A DNA stretch of 64,000 nt from Rhodobacteraceae bacterium WFHF2C18 (GCA_002166865.1 NHTQ01000002.1:1-64000), one strand, 5' to 3'. Positions 9,380 to 18,058 are shown, numbered from the stretch's first letter. Notes: generated by a model from the letters alone, not told the origin. Made by a program: numbers and translations.

Positions 9380-9487
9380 GCCGCCGTCGCCGCGCCGCGG
9401 CGTGAGGAATCCCTTGATCCCGCGCCAGAATGGGCCACCGTGAGGGGGGTGCGGCCGGGCCGCGCCCGTAACGCGCGGGGAAGACGG

Positions 9488-9868
9488 ATGCAGACGGGAT
9501 CATGCCTGTGCGGCGCGGTGGCCTTCGCCTTCGACGGCCCGGCCTGCGCGCCCATCGCCTGCCATTGCGAACAGTGCCGGCGCCAGTCCGGCCATGCCTT
9601 CGCCGCGACCGGGGTGGCCGAGACGGAGCTGACCTGGCGCCGGCAGGCGGGGCTGGCCTGGTATCGCGCCTCGGACATCGCCAGCCGCGGCTTCTGCCGG
9701 ATCTGCGGATCGACCCTGTTCTGGAAGCCTGACTCCGGCGGAACGATCATGGTGGCCATGGGATCGCTCGATGCGCCCACGGGCCTGCGGCTGGACCGGC
9801 ATGTCTGGGTGAGTTGCAAGGGCGACTATTACGACATCGCCGACGGCCTGCCGCAGCAGGACCGCTAG
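9488..9868 (+). CDS. GFA family zinc protein (glutathione-dependent formaldehyde-activating fold)
   Basis: This is a 126-residue member of the GFA/CENP-V family. The zinc ligands are visible: CLCG at the N-terminus, HCEQCRRQSG, and FCRICGSTLFW. Some family members speed the addition of formaldehyde to glutathione, but most are uncharacterised and the assignment of activity is by family only. ATG 9488 is the first start in frame with the Cys motif (MQTGSCLCG). The next gene, an MDR oxidoreductase, follows after 27 nt with a good AGGGAGGAG ribosome site, so the two may share a transcript. Confidence 0.86.
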   Translation: MQTGSCLCGAVAFAFDGPACAPIACHCEQCRRQSGHAFAATGVAETELTWRRQAGLAWYRASDIASRGFCRICGSTLFWKPDSGGTIMVAMGSLDAPTGLRLDRHVWVSCKGDYYDIADGLPQQDR

Positions 9869-9895
9869 CGGCGTGCGACCGGAAGGGAGGAGCCG

Positions 9896-10978
9896 ATGAT
9901 TCCCGAAACGATGTGCGGTGTCCATCTGACCGGGCACGGCGGCCCGGAGATGCTGGAGTGGCGCGCGGACATCCCCGTGCCGCGCCCCGGCCCCGGCGAG
10001 GTGCTGGTGCAGGTGCTGGCGGCGGGCGTCAACAACACCGATATCAACACGCGCACGGGCTGGTACGCGGTGGAGGTGACCGGCGCCACCGGCGAGGCCG
10101 AGACCGAGGTCGAAGCGGGCGGCTGGGGCGGGGCGCTGGCGTTCCCGCGCATCCAGGGCGGGGACCTTTGCGGCCGGGTGGTCGAGACCGGGCCGGGGGT
10201 GGACGGGCTTGCCCCGGGCCGGCGTGTGACCTGCCCCATCAACCAGCCCCGCCCGACCGAGGACAACCCCGTGGGCTTCGTCGCGCTCGGGTCGGAATAC
10301 GACGGGGCCTTCGCCGAATACTGCCTGCTGGCGGAAAGCGACCTTCACGATGTCACCGCCTCGCCGCTTTCGGACGTGGAGATCGCGGCGATGCCCTGTG
10401 CCTTCGGCACCGCCGCCAACCTGCTGCACCGCGCCGGGGCCGGGGCGGGCAGGGTGGTGCTGGTCACCGGCGCCTCGGGCGGGGTGGGGATGGCGGCCGT
10501 TCAGCTGGCCGCGCGCAAGGGCGCGCGGGTCGCCGGCATCGCCGCCCCGGACAAGGCCGAGGCGGTGCGGGCGGCCGGCGCGGACGAGGTCATCGCCCGT
10601 GGTGCGGCGCTGCCCGAGGGGCGCTACGACTGCGTGATCGATCTGGTGGCCGGCGAGGTCTGGCCCGATTTGATAGAGGCGCTGAGGCCGGGCGGGCACT
10701 ACGCCGTCGCCGGCGCCATCGCCGGACCCGTCGTCGAGGCCGATCTGCGCCGCATCTACCTGCGCGACATCACCCTCCACGGCTGCACCTATCAGCCGGC
10801 GGAGGTCTTTGCCGAGCTGGTGGCGACGATCAACGCGGGCGCGATCCGCCCGCGCGTCTCGCGCAGTTACCCGCTGGAACGGATCGCCGAGGCGCAGGCG
10901 GATTTCATGGCCAAGAAATACCCCGGCAAGCTGGTGCTGATCCCGCCCGGCCCCCACCGGGAGGGCGCGCAGGAATGA
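9896..10978 (+). CDS. MDR-family alcohol dehydrogenase/quinone oxidoreductase-like
   Basis: This is a 360-residue medium-chain dehydrogenase/reductase. The N-terminal GroES-like domain (PGPGEVLVQVLAAGVNNTDI) is followed by a Rossmann domain with the NADPH motif VTGASGGVGMAAVQLA. There is no structural-zinc Cys cluster, which places it with the zinc-independent quinone oxidoreductase-like group. An extra acidic insertion (TGATGEAETEVEAGGWGG, about residues 62-79) is characteristic of one subfamily. The stop shares ATGA with the start of the following decayed PPOX gene, so the two were once translationally coupled. Confidence 0.87.
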   Translation: MIPETMCGVHLTGHGGPEMLEWRADIPVPRPGPGEVLVQVLAAGVNNTDINTRTGWYAVEVTGATGEAETEVEAGGWGGALAFPRIQGGDLCGRVVETGPGVDGLAPGRRVTCPINQPRPTEDNPVGFVALGSEYDGAFAEYCLLAESDLHDVTASPLSDVEIAAMPCAFGTAANLLHRAGAGAGRVVLVTGASGGVGMAAVQLAARKGARVAGIAAPDKAEAVRAAGADEVIARGAALPEGRYDCVIDLVAGEVWPDLIEALRPGGHYAVAGAIAGPVVEADLRRIYLRDITLHGCTYQPAEVFAELVATINAGAIRPRVSRSYPLERIAEAQADFMAKKYPGKLVLIPPGPHREGAQE

Positions 10979-11379
10979 CGCTCAATGCCCATGCCCGCGA
11001 CCTGATCGCCCCCTTCCCGCCGGGCTTTGTCGCCACGGTGACGCCCGAGGCCCGCCCGGCGGTCAGTGCCAAGGGCACCTTCCTGGTGCTGGACGCGGAG
11101 ACCATCGCCTTCGGCGAAATCCGCTCGCCGGGCAGACGGGCCATTCCGGTCACCGCGCCGAGGCCAAGGTCAACGTCATCGACCAGTGGACGCGCAAGGG
11201 GCTGCGCGTGCGCGGGCCGGCGCGGGTGGTGGAACCGGACGCGGAGTTCGACCGTTGTGCCGGGCGCTGGCGCCGCGCCGGAGGCCAGGCCGGTGCCGAC
11301 CCCGTCCCATGACAACGGGGTGAGCGAGGCCAAGAGGATCGTCCCCCACAAACGCAAGTTCGCGGAGATTTCCACATGA
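10975..11379 (+). pseudogene. Decayed pyridoxamine 5'-phosphate oxidase-family gene
   Basis: The region starts as a normal PPOX/FMN-binding split-barrel protein (MTLNAHARDLIAPFPPGFVA... IRSPG) coupled by ATGA to the gene before. Near 11130-11155 the homologous reading moves to another frame (EAKVNVIDQWTRKGLRVRG, then EFDRCAGRWRR), which stops at 11310-11312. The expected C-terminus (SHDNGVSEAKRIVPHKRKFAEI) is then found back in the first frame, ending at 11379. About 15 codons normally found after GRWR appear missing. Two frame changes plus a deletion point to a true pseudogene rather than one sequencing error. The final stop overlaps the ATG of the next gene. Confidence 0.72.
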
Positions 11380-12272
11380 CCGAGATAACGCTTCTGGACG
11401 GCTCGATCGGGCAGGAACTGGTCAAGCGGTCCGGCGACAAGGCGACGCCGCTATGGTCCACGCAGGTGATGATCGAGCACCCCGAGCTGGTGCGCGCCGT
11501 CCACGACGCCTATTTCGCCGCCGGCGCCACCGTGGCGACCACCAATACCTACGCGGTGCTGCGCGACCGGCTGAAGCGGGTCGGGCTGGAGGACAAGATG
11601 GGGGCGCTGACCGACGTGGCCGTGCAGGCGGCCCGCGATGCGCGCGACGCCAACGGCGCCGGCCGCGTCGCCGGGGCGCTGGGCCCGCTCATCGCCTCTT
11701 ACCGGCCGGACGTCTGCCCCGCCCCGGGCGAGGCGGCGGAGATGTATGCGGAGCCGGTGCGCCTGATGCAGGACAACGTCGATCTGTTCCTGATCGAGAC
11801 CATGTCGTCGGTCGAGCAGGCCGAGGGCGCGTTGCAGGCGGCGACGGGGCACGGCGTGCCGGTCTGGCTGGCGGTGACGGTGGATGACGACAGCGGATCG
11901 CGCCTGCGTTCGGGCGAGGCCGTGGCCGAACTGGCGCCGGTGGTGATGCGGCATGCGCCGGAGGCGGTGCTGGTCAACTGTTCCCGGCCCGAGGCGATCT
12001 CGGACGCGCTGGCGGACGTCAAGGGCTTCGGCCTGCCCTTCGGGGCCTATGCCAACGGATTCACCCGGATCACCGACGGCTTCCTGACCGAGGCGCCCAC
12101 GGTGGACGCGCTGCAGGCGCGCACGGATCTGACGCCCGCAGCCTACGCCGATTTCGCCATGGGCTGGGTGGACCAGGGCGCCACCATCGTCGGTGGCTGT
12201 TGCGAGGTGGGCCCCGATCATATCGCGGAACTGGCCAGCCGGCTGGTCGCCGCCGGCCACCGGATCGTCTGA
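11376..12272 (+). CDS. Homocysteine S-methyltransferase family protein
   Basis: This is a 298-residue zinc-dependent methyltransferase of the Pfam S-methyl_trans family, transferring a methyl group to a thiol such as homocysteine. The barrel begins with LLDGSIGQEL (family LLDGAMGTEL). The zinc ligands are the Cys in VLVNCS and the paired Cys in VGGCCEVGPDHI at the C-terminus. The donor (S-methylmethionine, betaine or another methylated compound) cannot be told from sequence. Its ATG lies within the stop of the decayed PPOX gene, so it remains in the same operon as the MDR oxidoreductase. Confidence 0.88.
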   Translation: MTEITLLDGSIGQELVKRSGDKATPLWSTQVMIEHPELVRAVHDAYFAAGATVATTNTYAVLRDRLKRVGLEDKMGALTDVAVQAARDARDANGAGRVAGALGPLIASYRPDVCPAPGEAAEMYAEPVRLMQDNVDLFLIETMSSVEQAEGALQAATGHGVPVWLAVTVDDDSGSRLRSGEAVAELAPVVMRHAPEAVLVNCSRPEAISDALADVKGFGLPFGAYANGFTRITDGFLTEAPTVDALQARTDLTPAAYADFAMGWVDQGATIVGGCCEVGPDHIAELASRLVAAGHRIV

Positions 12273-12433
12273 GCGCGGGCGGGCCCCGACGCGGTGCGCG
12301 GCCCAAGGGCCGCGCGCATGATCTCTCGTCCTCGACCTGCGGTCTCGTCCTCGGCGGGCGCCGGCGGGCAATTCGGGGCAGGATGACGGCCCGGGGCGTG
12401 GCCTTCGGGGCGGGATTGCGCTATCGGGCGGGC

Positions 12434-13078
12434 ATGTCAGACTATGCCCCGCCCGACACGCCGCTTGCGGTGCTTCACGCCGATCACGAAGTGCTGGCCG
12501 TGGACAAGCCCGCGGGCCTCTTGTCCGTGCCGGGCAAGGGGCCGGAACTGGCCGACTGTCTGCTGGCGCGGGTACAGGCGGCCTTTCCCACCGCCCTTCT
12601 GGTGCATCGGCTGGATCGTGATACGTCGGGCGTGATGGTCTTTGCCCTGAGCCCGCACGCGCAGCGCCACCTGGGGCTTCAGTTCGAGAAGCGGCAGGTC
12701 AGGAAGACCTACGTGGCCCGGGTGCAGGGGCACCTGGAGCCGAAGGCCGGCAGCGTGGACCTGCCCCTGATCGTGGACTGGCCCAACCGGCCGCGGCAGA
12801 AGGTCTGCCACGAAACGGGGAAGGCGGCGGTGACCGACTGGCGCGTGCAGCGCCGCGGCGCCGGGGAAAGCCGGGTGAAGCTGATGCCGCGCACCGGGCG
12901 CAGCCATCAGCTGCGCGTGCACATGCGGGCCCTGGGCCATCCGATCCTGGGCGATCCGCTTTACGCGGAGGGCGCGGCGGCGGAGGCCCCCCGGATGATG
13001 CTGCATGCCGAGGAGTTGCGCCTGCGCCATCCCGATGGCGGGGCGGGCATCCGGTTTCGCGCCACAGCGCCGTTCTGA
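12434..13078 (+). CDS. rluA: RluA-family pseudouridine synthase
   Basis: This enzyme converts specific uridines to pseudouridine in 23S rRNA and/or tRNA. The 214-residue chain is the short RluA type, lacking an N-terminal S4 domain. The catalytic Asp is Asp61 in VHRLDRDTSG; KPAGLLSVPGKG, RQVRKTYVA and the C-terminal TGRSHQLRVHM motif are all present. ATG 12434 (MSDYAPPDTP) is chosen because upstream in-frame codons lack family similarity. It converges with the kinase-like gene after only 4 nt. Confidence 0.9.
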   Translation: MSDYAPPDTPLAVLHADHEVLAVDKPAGLLSVPGKGPELADCLLARVQAAFPTALLVHRLDRDTSGVMVFALSPHAQRHLGLQFEKRQVRKTYVARVQGHLEPKAGSVDLPLIVDWPNRPRQKVCHETGKAAVTDWRVQRRGAGESRVKLMPRTGRSHQLRVHMRALGHPILGDPLYAEGAAAEAPRMMLHAEELRLRHPDGGAGIRFRATAPF

Positions 13079-13082
13079 CGCC

Positions 13083-14129
13083 TCAGCGCTTGAAGACCCG
13101 GTCGGTGAGGTTGCAGCGCCCCGCCACGATGGGGGCAAGCGTTTCGGCGAGGGCCGGATCGGCCTGCTGCAGGCGGTCGAGTTCGTCCAGGCGGTTGGCC
13201 GCCACCAGGTCCAGCGCATCGAGCCGCACGCTGCCATCGGCGTGACGCGGCAGGGCGGGAACGGGCTGTATGAGGTCGGGGCCCGGGGCCGGCGCATGGG
13301 CGCGCACCGTCTCGGCCGGCAGGTCGGTTTCGACGAAGGCATAGAGGCCCACGCCCTTGGCGGGGCGGGCGTAGGTGCACAGCGCCACGTCGGCGATCCC
13401 CGGCGCGGCCAGCAGGGCGCGGCGCAGGGCCGGGCCCTCGCGGGCGATGCGGTCCTCGGTGCCCTCGCTGTCGGACCAGTTCATGAGCCGGCGGGTGACG
13501 AAGTTGTAGGCCCGTTTGCCCGTGGCCATCCAGACCCGGGCGGGCCAGGCCTTGTGCGCCAGCATCCGCCGCTCGGCCGGGGTGAGAAGGTGCGCGGCAT
13601 AGGCGCGCTTCTGCTTGAGCAGGTGGCGCAGATCCTCGCGCGCCATGAGCCGAAAGAGCCGCCCCCGCCGGCGGTGGACCGAGGCCAGCTGGAAATCGAT
13701 CACCGCCGCGCGGCCCTCGGGCGTGACCAGCCAGTTCTGCGGCTTGGCGATGTCGTTGTGTGTGACACCGGCGCGGCGCATTTCGCGCAACAAACGCTTG
13801 GCATCGCGATACCATTCGGGATCGGTGGGTTTTGCCAGTTGCAGCGGAGTGCCTTTGGTCCAACTCCGCAGGAGGCCGGTTTTGTCGACGCGTAACAGAA
13901 GGGGGCAGCCTTCTATGCCTTGCACGGCGCGTAACGCGCGGATCTCCTTCCGGGCGAGGGCCCACGCGATAGGCTTGGCGTAAACCGGCACGGTGTCGAG
14001 TTTGCGCAGGACCACCGGGAAATCGGGGTGTCCGTCAAGCGTGCCGGAAATGGTTTCGGAGAAGATATCGCGCTTGTGCACGGTTTGCGGAAGGAAACGA
14101 GCCTTGGCGATATCCGGGGTGACCGTCAT
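13083..14129 (-). CDS. Kinase-like protein with C-terminal ANL-ligase-like lobe
   Basis: This is a 348-residue protein of unknown role. The N-terminal two thirds look like an atypical protein/small-molecule kinase of the RIO/InaA kind: VVLRKLDTVPVYAKPIAW as a Lys-bearing region, a catalytic loop GVTHNDIAKPQNWLV (HND replacing HRD), and VIDFQLAS in place of DFG. The last 110 residues resemble the small C-terminal domain of adenylate-forming (ANL) enzymes: GIADVALCTYARPAKGVGLYAFVE followed by LPRHADGSVRLDAL, where the usual catalytic Lys is not seen. It lies downstream of two glycosyltransferases on the same strand, so a cell-surface substrate is possible but unproven. Confidence 0.7.
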   Translation of the reverse strand: MTVTPDIAKARFLPQTVHKRDIFSETISGTLDGHPDFPVVLRKLDTVPVYAKPIAWALARKEIRALRAVQGIEGCPLLLRVDKTGLLRSWTKGTPLQLAKPTDPEWYRDAKRLLREMRRAGVTHNDIAKPQNWLVTPEGRAAVIDFQLASVHRRRGRLFRLMAREDLRHLLKQKRAYAAHLLTPAERRMLAHKAWPARVWMATGKRAYNFVTRRLMNWSDSEGTEDRIAREGPALRRALLAAPGIADVALCTYARPAKGVGLYAFVETDLPAETVRAHAPAPGPDLIQPVPALPRHADGSVRLDALDLVAANRLDELDRLQQADPALAETLAPIVAGRCNLTDRVFKR

Positions 14130-14170
14130 GGCGCTGTCTTAGTGGTTTTCAGGCACGGGGGAAAGCGGCG

Positions 14171-15004
14171 TTAGAGCCGCTGCCAAGACGGCGGGCAGAT
14201 ATCATCATGCTCTAAAGAATTTTGGTTAAACCATTTCTTTGGCGTTATTACTAATTTATTAGGATTCTGATTTAACCACGCGCCCCACCATGAAAAAGTA
14301 GAGTTCGCAATGACATTATGAGAGCACAATGACATCAGATGTAAGTCCAAGTGACCTTTGTCTGCACCGTTGATATCAACATATACTGTATCACATTCAA
14401 TATTAAGATTATCCCTTGCCCAAGAAATATCGTTGGAAAATACGAAACAAGTTATGGGTTTTGAGGTGCGTTGGCATATTTCATAGATTGCCTCTTTATA
14501 ATATTCCATATCCAATAAGTTAAAAATTCCAAAAGAGAGGTAATCACCGCGGCGAATATGTAGGGACACCGCGTTGTCATTCTCCTTGATTGTATCAGCC
14601 ATTTTCTTATTGACGTTATCGAGGGGTGTTGTGAGCATCAATTCTTTTTCAAGTTCACTCTTAACTTTTTCTGCATATTTGTAGCTATGCCAGTAGCCTT
14701 GAATGTAAGTTCCTTCAGGGCAATTGAATAGATTGGCGTCATACTTACGCCCGCTTTCTCGAAAAAGAGGTATGCCAAATCCCAAATGACGCCATGCCCA
14801 ATACTTTATTGGATTGGAGTTTTTCGACGGCGGAAGATGCTTAGGAGGAGACAAATACGCATGCGAAAAATGTTCCAGCCCATTTTCCTCAACATAACGA
14901 GTGTCCAATGCGAGCAGTTCGTTGTTAGCTTTCGCTAATGCTCTACCAGCCGCATATTGAAAGAGCTGGTTGCCTAGACCGCCCATTAGTCGAGACACGA
15001 TCAT
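14171..15004 (-). CDS. Alpha-1,2-fucosyltransferase-like glycosyltransferase (GT11)
   Basis: GT11 enzymes transfer fucose to galactose in surface polysaccharides. The 277-residue protein has the conserved start GGLGNQLFQYAAGRALA, the GDP-fucose-binding motif HIRRGDY (residues 149-155) and the late motif NSTFSWWGAWLN. It is clearly AT-rich with codons unlike its neighbours, pointing to recent transfer. It is encoded behind the GT25 gene, 41 nt apart, probably co-transcribed. The family call is firm; linkage and acceptor are inferred from family only. Confidence 0.9.
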   Translation of the reverse strand: MIVSRLMGGLGNQLFQYAAGRALAKANNELLALDTRYVEENGLEHFSHAYLSPPKHLPPSKNSNPIKYWAWRHLGFGIPLFRESGRKYDANLFNCPEGTYIQGYWHSYKYAEKVKSELEKELMLTTPLDNVNKKMADTIKENDNAVSLHIRRGDYLSFGIFNLLDMEYYKEAIYEICQRTSKPITCFVFSNDISWARDNLNIECDTVYVDINGADKGHLDLHLMSLCSHNVIANSTFSWWGAWLNQNPNKLVITPKKWFNQNSLEHDDICPPSWQRL

Positions 15005-15650
15005 ATCTTTTTCTTTCTTATGCTTAAATTGTGCGCCAAGCTATCTTACTCACGATTCGATAAAATCCTGACCTTTCGACGATAAATAGTTCGTTTTATT
15101 TCACGCCTTATTTTTTGAATAAGGTTTTCGGGGGAGTGCTGTATTGTCGTTCCTCCCACTTTGTGATCACAATGGTAAACTCCGGAAGGATAAATGACAC
15201 AGGGTTGTAAGCCTGTGTACCAATAACTCTGTACGAATGTATCGACTGGGCGATCAATTACTACAGAGCGTTCAAGCAACTGCTTTGCAGCTTTAGAGCT
15301 TACCATTTGAGCAGTCGCACCTAATCCGGGCTCCCGAGATTTCACAAGATTTGCCGTCGATAGATGATCAAGAACTTGGTATTTTGCTTTCGGAGGGTGT
15401 GATTTGAATTTAATAAATCCAAGGGATTCTATGTGAATTGAAGCTAGTTGGACAGCTGAAGAGAATTCGCTTTCAATTATTTTAATATCGTCTTCCAAGA
15501 TCAGCGCCGCATCTAGTTCTTTGTTCAAGATGTCAGCCCAGATTTGCCGATGACTCAAGAAGCAACCGATTTCGCCTGCGTTCAGAGGAAAGGGATATTC
15601 CGGCTGAAATAGCCGTGGGCATATTACAGCGGAGCGCTCGTCTTGGGACA
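14200..15650. other. AT-rich island (acquired surface-glycan DNA)
   Basis: Between roughly 14200 and 15650 the base composition falls to visibly AT-rich sequence while both flanks are strongly GC-rich. The edges are inside genes: the right edge is within the first 40-50 codons of the GT25 gene and the left edge is within the last codons of the GT11 gene. No transposase, integrase, tRNA or terminal repeat was found at either edge. Homologous exchange between two strains with conserved flanks would explain this better than insertion by a mobile element. Confidence 0.75.
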
Positions 15651-15774
15651 TCGCTGTCCCGTCCACTGCGGGCCAGATTTCTCCCTCCAGCCCGCAGGTT
15701 TCAAGTAGCCTGTCCGCATTGGCGCGGCGGGCCGTGGCCCGCTCCAAGTGCAGAACGTAGGCGCGGATCCGCAT
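15046..15774 (-). CDS. Glycosyltransferase family 25 protein, chimeric base composition
   Basis: This is a GT25/LOS-type glycosyltransferase of 242 residues, probably adding galactose or another sugar to lipopolysaccharide. The N-terminus RAYVLHLERATARRANA, the AGEIGCFLSH motif and the acidic metal site LILEDD (94-96) match the family. The first 40-odd codons are GC-rich like the host chromosome; the rest is AT-rich like the fucosyltransferase gene behind it. This suggests a recombination joint inside the gene. It starts only 7 nt after the aldehyde dehydrogenase stop, so it may be read from that gene's promoter. Confidence 0.85.
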   Translation of the reverse strand: MRIRAYVLHLERATARRANADRLLETCGLEGEIWPAVDGTAMSQDERSAVICPRLFQPEYPFPLNAGEIGCFLSHRQIWADILNKELDAALILEDDIKIIESEFSSAVQLASIHIESLGFIKFKSHPPKAKYQVLDHLSTANLVKSREPGLGATAQMVSSKAAKQLLERSVVIDRPVDTFVQSYWYTGLQPCVIYPSGVYHCDHKVGGTTIQHSPENLIQKIRREIKRTIYRRKVRILSNRE

Positions 15775-15781
15775 CGGACCG

Positions 15782-17224
15782 TCAGGCGCCTGGCGTCCAG
15801 CCCGAGACGGCCTTGACCTCGAGGAAGTCCTCGATGCCCCACTTGCCGCCCTCGCGGCCGTTGCCCGACTGCTTCATGCCGCCGAAGGGCGCGCCGAGGC
15901 CGCGGGGCTGGCCGTTCATCTCGACCATGCCCGAGCGCAGGGCCAGGGCAACCCGGTTGGCGCGGGCGCCGTCCTGCGTCTGGACGTAGTTGGTCAGCCC
16001 GTAGGGGGTATCGTTGGCGATCGCGATGCCCTCTTCCTCGGAGTCGAAGGGGATGATCGACAGGACCGGGCCGAAGATCTCTTCGCGCGCGATCGTCATG
16101 TCGTTGGAGACATCCGCGAAGACGGTGGGACGCACGAAGTAGCCCCGGTTGAGCCCCTCGGGCCGGCCGGTGCCGCCGGCGACCAGCTTGGCGCCCTCGT
16201 CGATGCCGGTCTGGATGAGGTCCTGGATCTTGTCGAACTGCACCTCGTTGACCACGGGGCCCATGTGCGGCCCCTCTTCGTGGGCAGAGGCGACGCGTGT
16301 ATTCTCCGCCGCCTCGGCGGCGGTTTCCACGGCCTTGTCGTAGACCTCGCGCTGGACCAGCATCCGGGTGGGCGCGTTGCAGGATTGCCCGGAGTTGTTC
16401 ATGCAGTGCGCCACGCCCCGGCGCACGGCCTCGTCGTCGGCATCGGCGAAGATCAGGTTGGCCCCCTTGCCGCCCAGTTCCAGGCTGACACGCTTCAGCG
16501 ACTCGGCGGCGGTCTTGGAGATCAGCTTGCCCGCGCGGCTGGAGCCGGTGAAAGAGATCATGTCGATATCCGGGTGCTCGGACATCTGCGAGCCGACCCC
16601 GGCGCCATCGCCGTTCACCAGGTTGAACACCCCCGGCGGCACGCCGGCCGCGTCCAGCATCTCGGCGAAGAGCATGGCGTTGAGCGGGCTTTCCTCCGAC
16701 GGCTTGAGCACCATCGTGCAGCCGGCGACGATCCCGGCGATGACCTTGAGCGTGATCTGGTTCATCGGCCAGTTCCAGGGCGTGATCATGCCCACCACGC
16801 CGATGGGTTCGTGCACGATCCGGTCGTTGGGCGCGTGATCGCCCAGGGGCTGGATGAACTCGAACTCGCGGCCGACCTTCATGAAGGCCTTCATGTGGCC
16901 GATGCCGGCGCCGACCTGCTGCTTGCGGGCAAGGTCGATGGGCGCGCCCATCTCCAGGCTGATCGCCCGGGCCATGTCCTCGCCGCGGGATTTGTAGATC
17001 TCGTAGAGCTTCTCGATCAGTGCCAGGCGCTCCTCCTTCGAGGTGCGCATCCAGTCGGGGAAGGCGGCACGCGCGGCCGCCACGGCGGCGTCGGTGTCGG
17101 CCGGTCCGCCGAGGCTGATGACCGCGCAGGGCTCCTCGGTGGAGGGGTCGATCACGTTGTGATCGCGGCCGTCCTTGGGTTGCACCCATTCGCCGCCTAT
17201 GTAGAAGTTGCGTTTCTCGATCAT
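15782..17224 (-). CDS. NAD(P)-dependent aldehyde dehydrogenase
   Basis: This 480-residue enzyme of the aldehyde dehydrogenase superfamily oxidises an aldehyde to the acid. The general base Glu249 (SLELGGKGANL) and nucleophile Cys282 (NNSGQSCNAPTR) are in place, as are the ITPWNWP and FTGS cofactor motifs and the EEIFGPVLSII motif. ATG 17224 is chosen for its GGAGGT ribosome site; the frame upstream to 17278 is not homologous. It is divergent from the peroxiredoxin gene. The natural substrate is not evident from context. Confidence 0.91.
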   Translation of the reverse strand: MIEKRNFYIGGEWVQPKDGRDHNVIDPSTEEPCAVISLGGPADTDAAVAAARAAFPDWMRTSKEERLALIEKLYEIYKSRGEDMARAISLEMGAPIDLARKQQVGAGIGHMKAFMKVGREFEFIQPLGDHAPNDRIVHEPIGVVGMITPWNWPMNQITLKVIAGIVAGCTMVLKPSEESPLNAMLFAEMLDAAGVPPGVFNLVNGDGAGVGSQMSEHPDIDMISFTGSSRAGKLISKTAAESLKRVSLELGGKGANLIFADADDEAVRRGVAHCMNNSGQSCNAPTRMLVQREVYDKAVETAAEAAENTRVASAHEEGPHMGPVVNEVQFDKIQDLIQTGIDEGAKLVAGGTGRPEGLNRGYFVRPTVFADVSNDMTIAREEIFGPVLSIIPFDSEEEGIAIANDTPYGLTNYVQTQDGARANRVALALRSGMVEMNGQPRGLGAPFGGMKQSGNGREGGKWGIEDFLEVKAVSGWTPGA

Positions 17225-17355
17225 GGTTGACCTCCGTAGATTCGGCGGCACAGTGGCACCGCAATCGCCGACCCGCAAGATCGGACGTCAAGAGAACTGC
17301 CGGAATTTGATCAAATTCCGAAACGCGTCAAACTGCAACCGGAAAGGATACACGC

Positions 17356-18006
17356 ATGGGACTGCGCATCAACGACACGATCCCGAACCTCACCGTGGAG
17401 ACCGACCAGGGCACCTTCGATCTGCATGACTGGATCGGTGACAGCTGGGCGATCCTGTTTTCGCATCCCAAGGATTTCACCCCCGTCTGCACCACCGAGT
17501 TCGGCGCCGTCGCGCGCCTGGCCGACGAATGGGAAAAGCGCGGCACGAAGGTGATCGGCGTCAGCGTGGACAGCGTTGACGATCACAAGCAGTGGAAGAA
17601 GGACATCGAGCATGTCTGCGGCGCGCCGGCGGGCTTTCCCATCATCGCCGACGAGGGGCTGGAGGTGTCCAAGGCCTTCGACATGCTGCCGGCCGACGCC
17701 TACCTGCCCGACGGCCGCACCCCGGCCGACAGTGCCACGGTGCGCGCCGTCTTCATCATCGGCCCGGACAAGCAGCTGAAACTGTCGATGACCTACCCGA
17801 TGAACGTGGGGCGCAATTTCGCCGAAGTGCTGCGCGCGCTCGACGGCCTGCAGACCGCCTCCAAGGGCGTGGCCACTCCGGCCGACTGGACCGTGGGCCA
17901 GGATGTCATCATCCCCCCGACGGTCAGCGATGCCGAGGCCAAGGAGAAGTTCGGCGAATACGAGGTCGTTCTGCCCTACCTGCGCAAGACGAAGGCGCCG
18001 GTCTGA
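17356..18006 (+). CDS. 1-Cys peroxiredoxin (Prx6 group)
   Basis: This reduces hydroperoxides through one cysteine. The 216-residue length and C-terminal extension are typical of the Prx6/1-Cys class. The peroxidatic Cys45 lies in FTPVCTTEFG, and the resolving Cys of 2-Cys types is absent from the end of the chain; Cys88 in EHVCGAPAG is not in a resolving position known for the family. A GGAAAGGA ribosome site precedes ATG 17356. It is followed by a clear intrinsic terminator, so it is probably a single-gene unit sharing a divergent promoter region with the aldehyde dehydrogenase gene. Confidence 0.93.
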   Translation: MGLRINDTIPNLTVETDQGTFDLHDWIGDSWAILFSHPKDFTPVCTTEFGAVARLADEWEKRGTKVIGVSVDSVDDHKQWKKDIEHVCGAPAGFPIIADEGLEVSKAFDMLPADAYLPDGRTPADSATVRAVFIIGPDKQLKLSMTYPMNVGRNFAEVLRALDGLQTASKGVATPADWTVGQDVIIPPTVSDAEAKEKFGEYEVVLPYLRKTKAPV

Positions 18007-18030
18007 GGCCGGCGGCCGCCGAAATCCAGA

Positions 18031-18058
18031 GGCCCCGCGCGCCGCGCGGGGCCTTTTT
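18031..18058 (+). terminator. Intrinsic terminator after peroxiredoxin gene
   Basis: A perfect 10-bp stem GGCCCCGCGC / GCGCGGGGCC with a 3-nt loop is followed at once by five T residues. It lies 24 nt past the peroxiredoxin stop. Confidence 0.9.

Noticed and set aside
14200-15650. Possible insertion sequence or genomic island with its own mobility genes
   Set aside because: No transposase, integrase, terminal repeats or tRNA at the edges; edges lie within glycosyltransferase genes.
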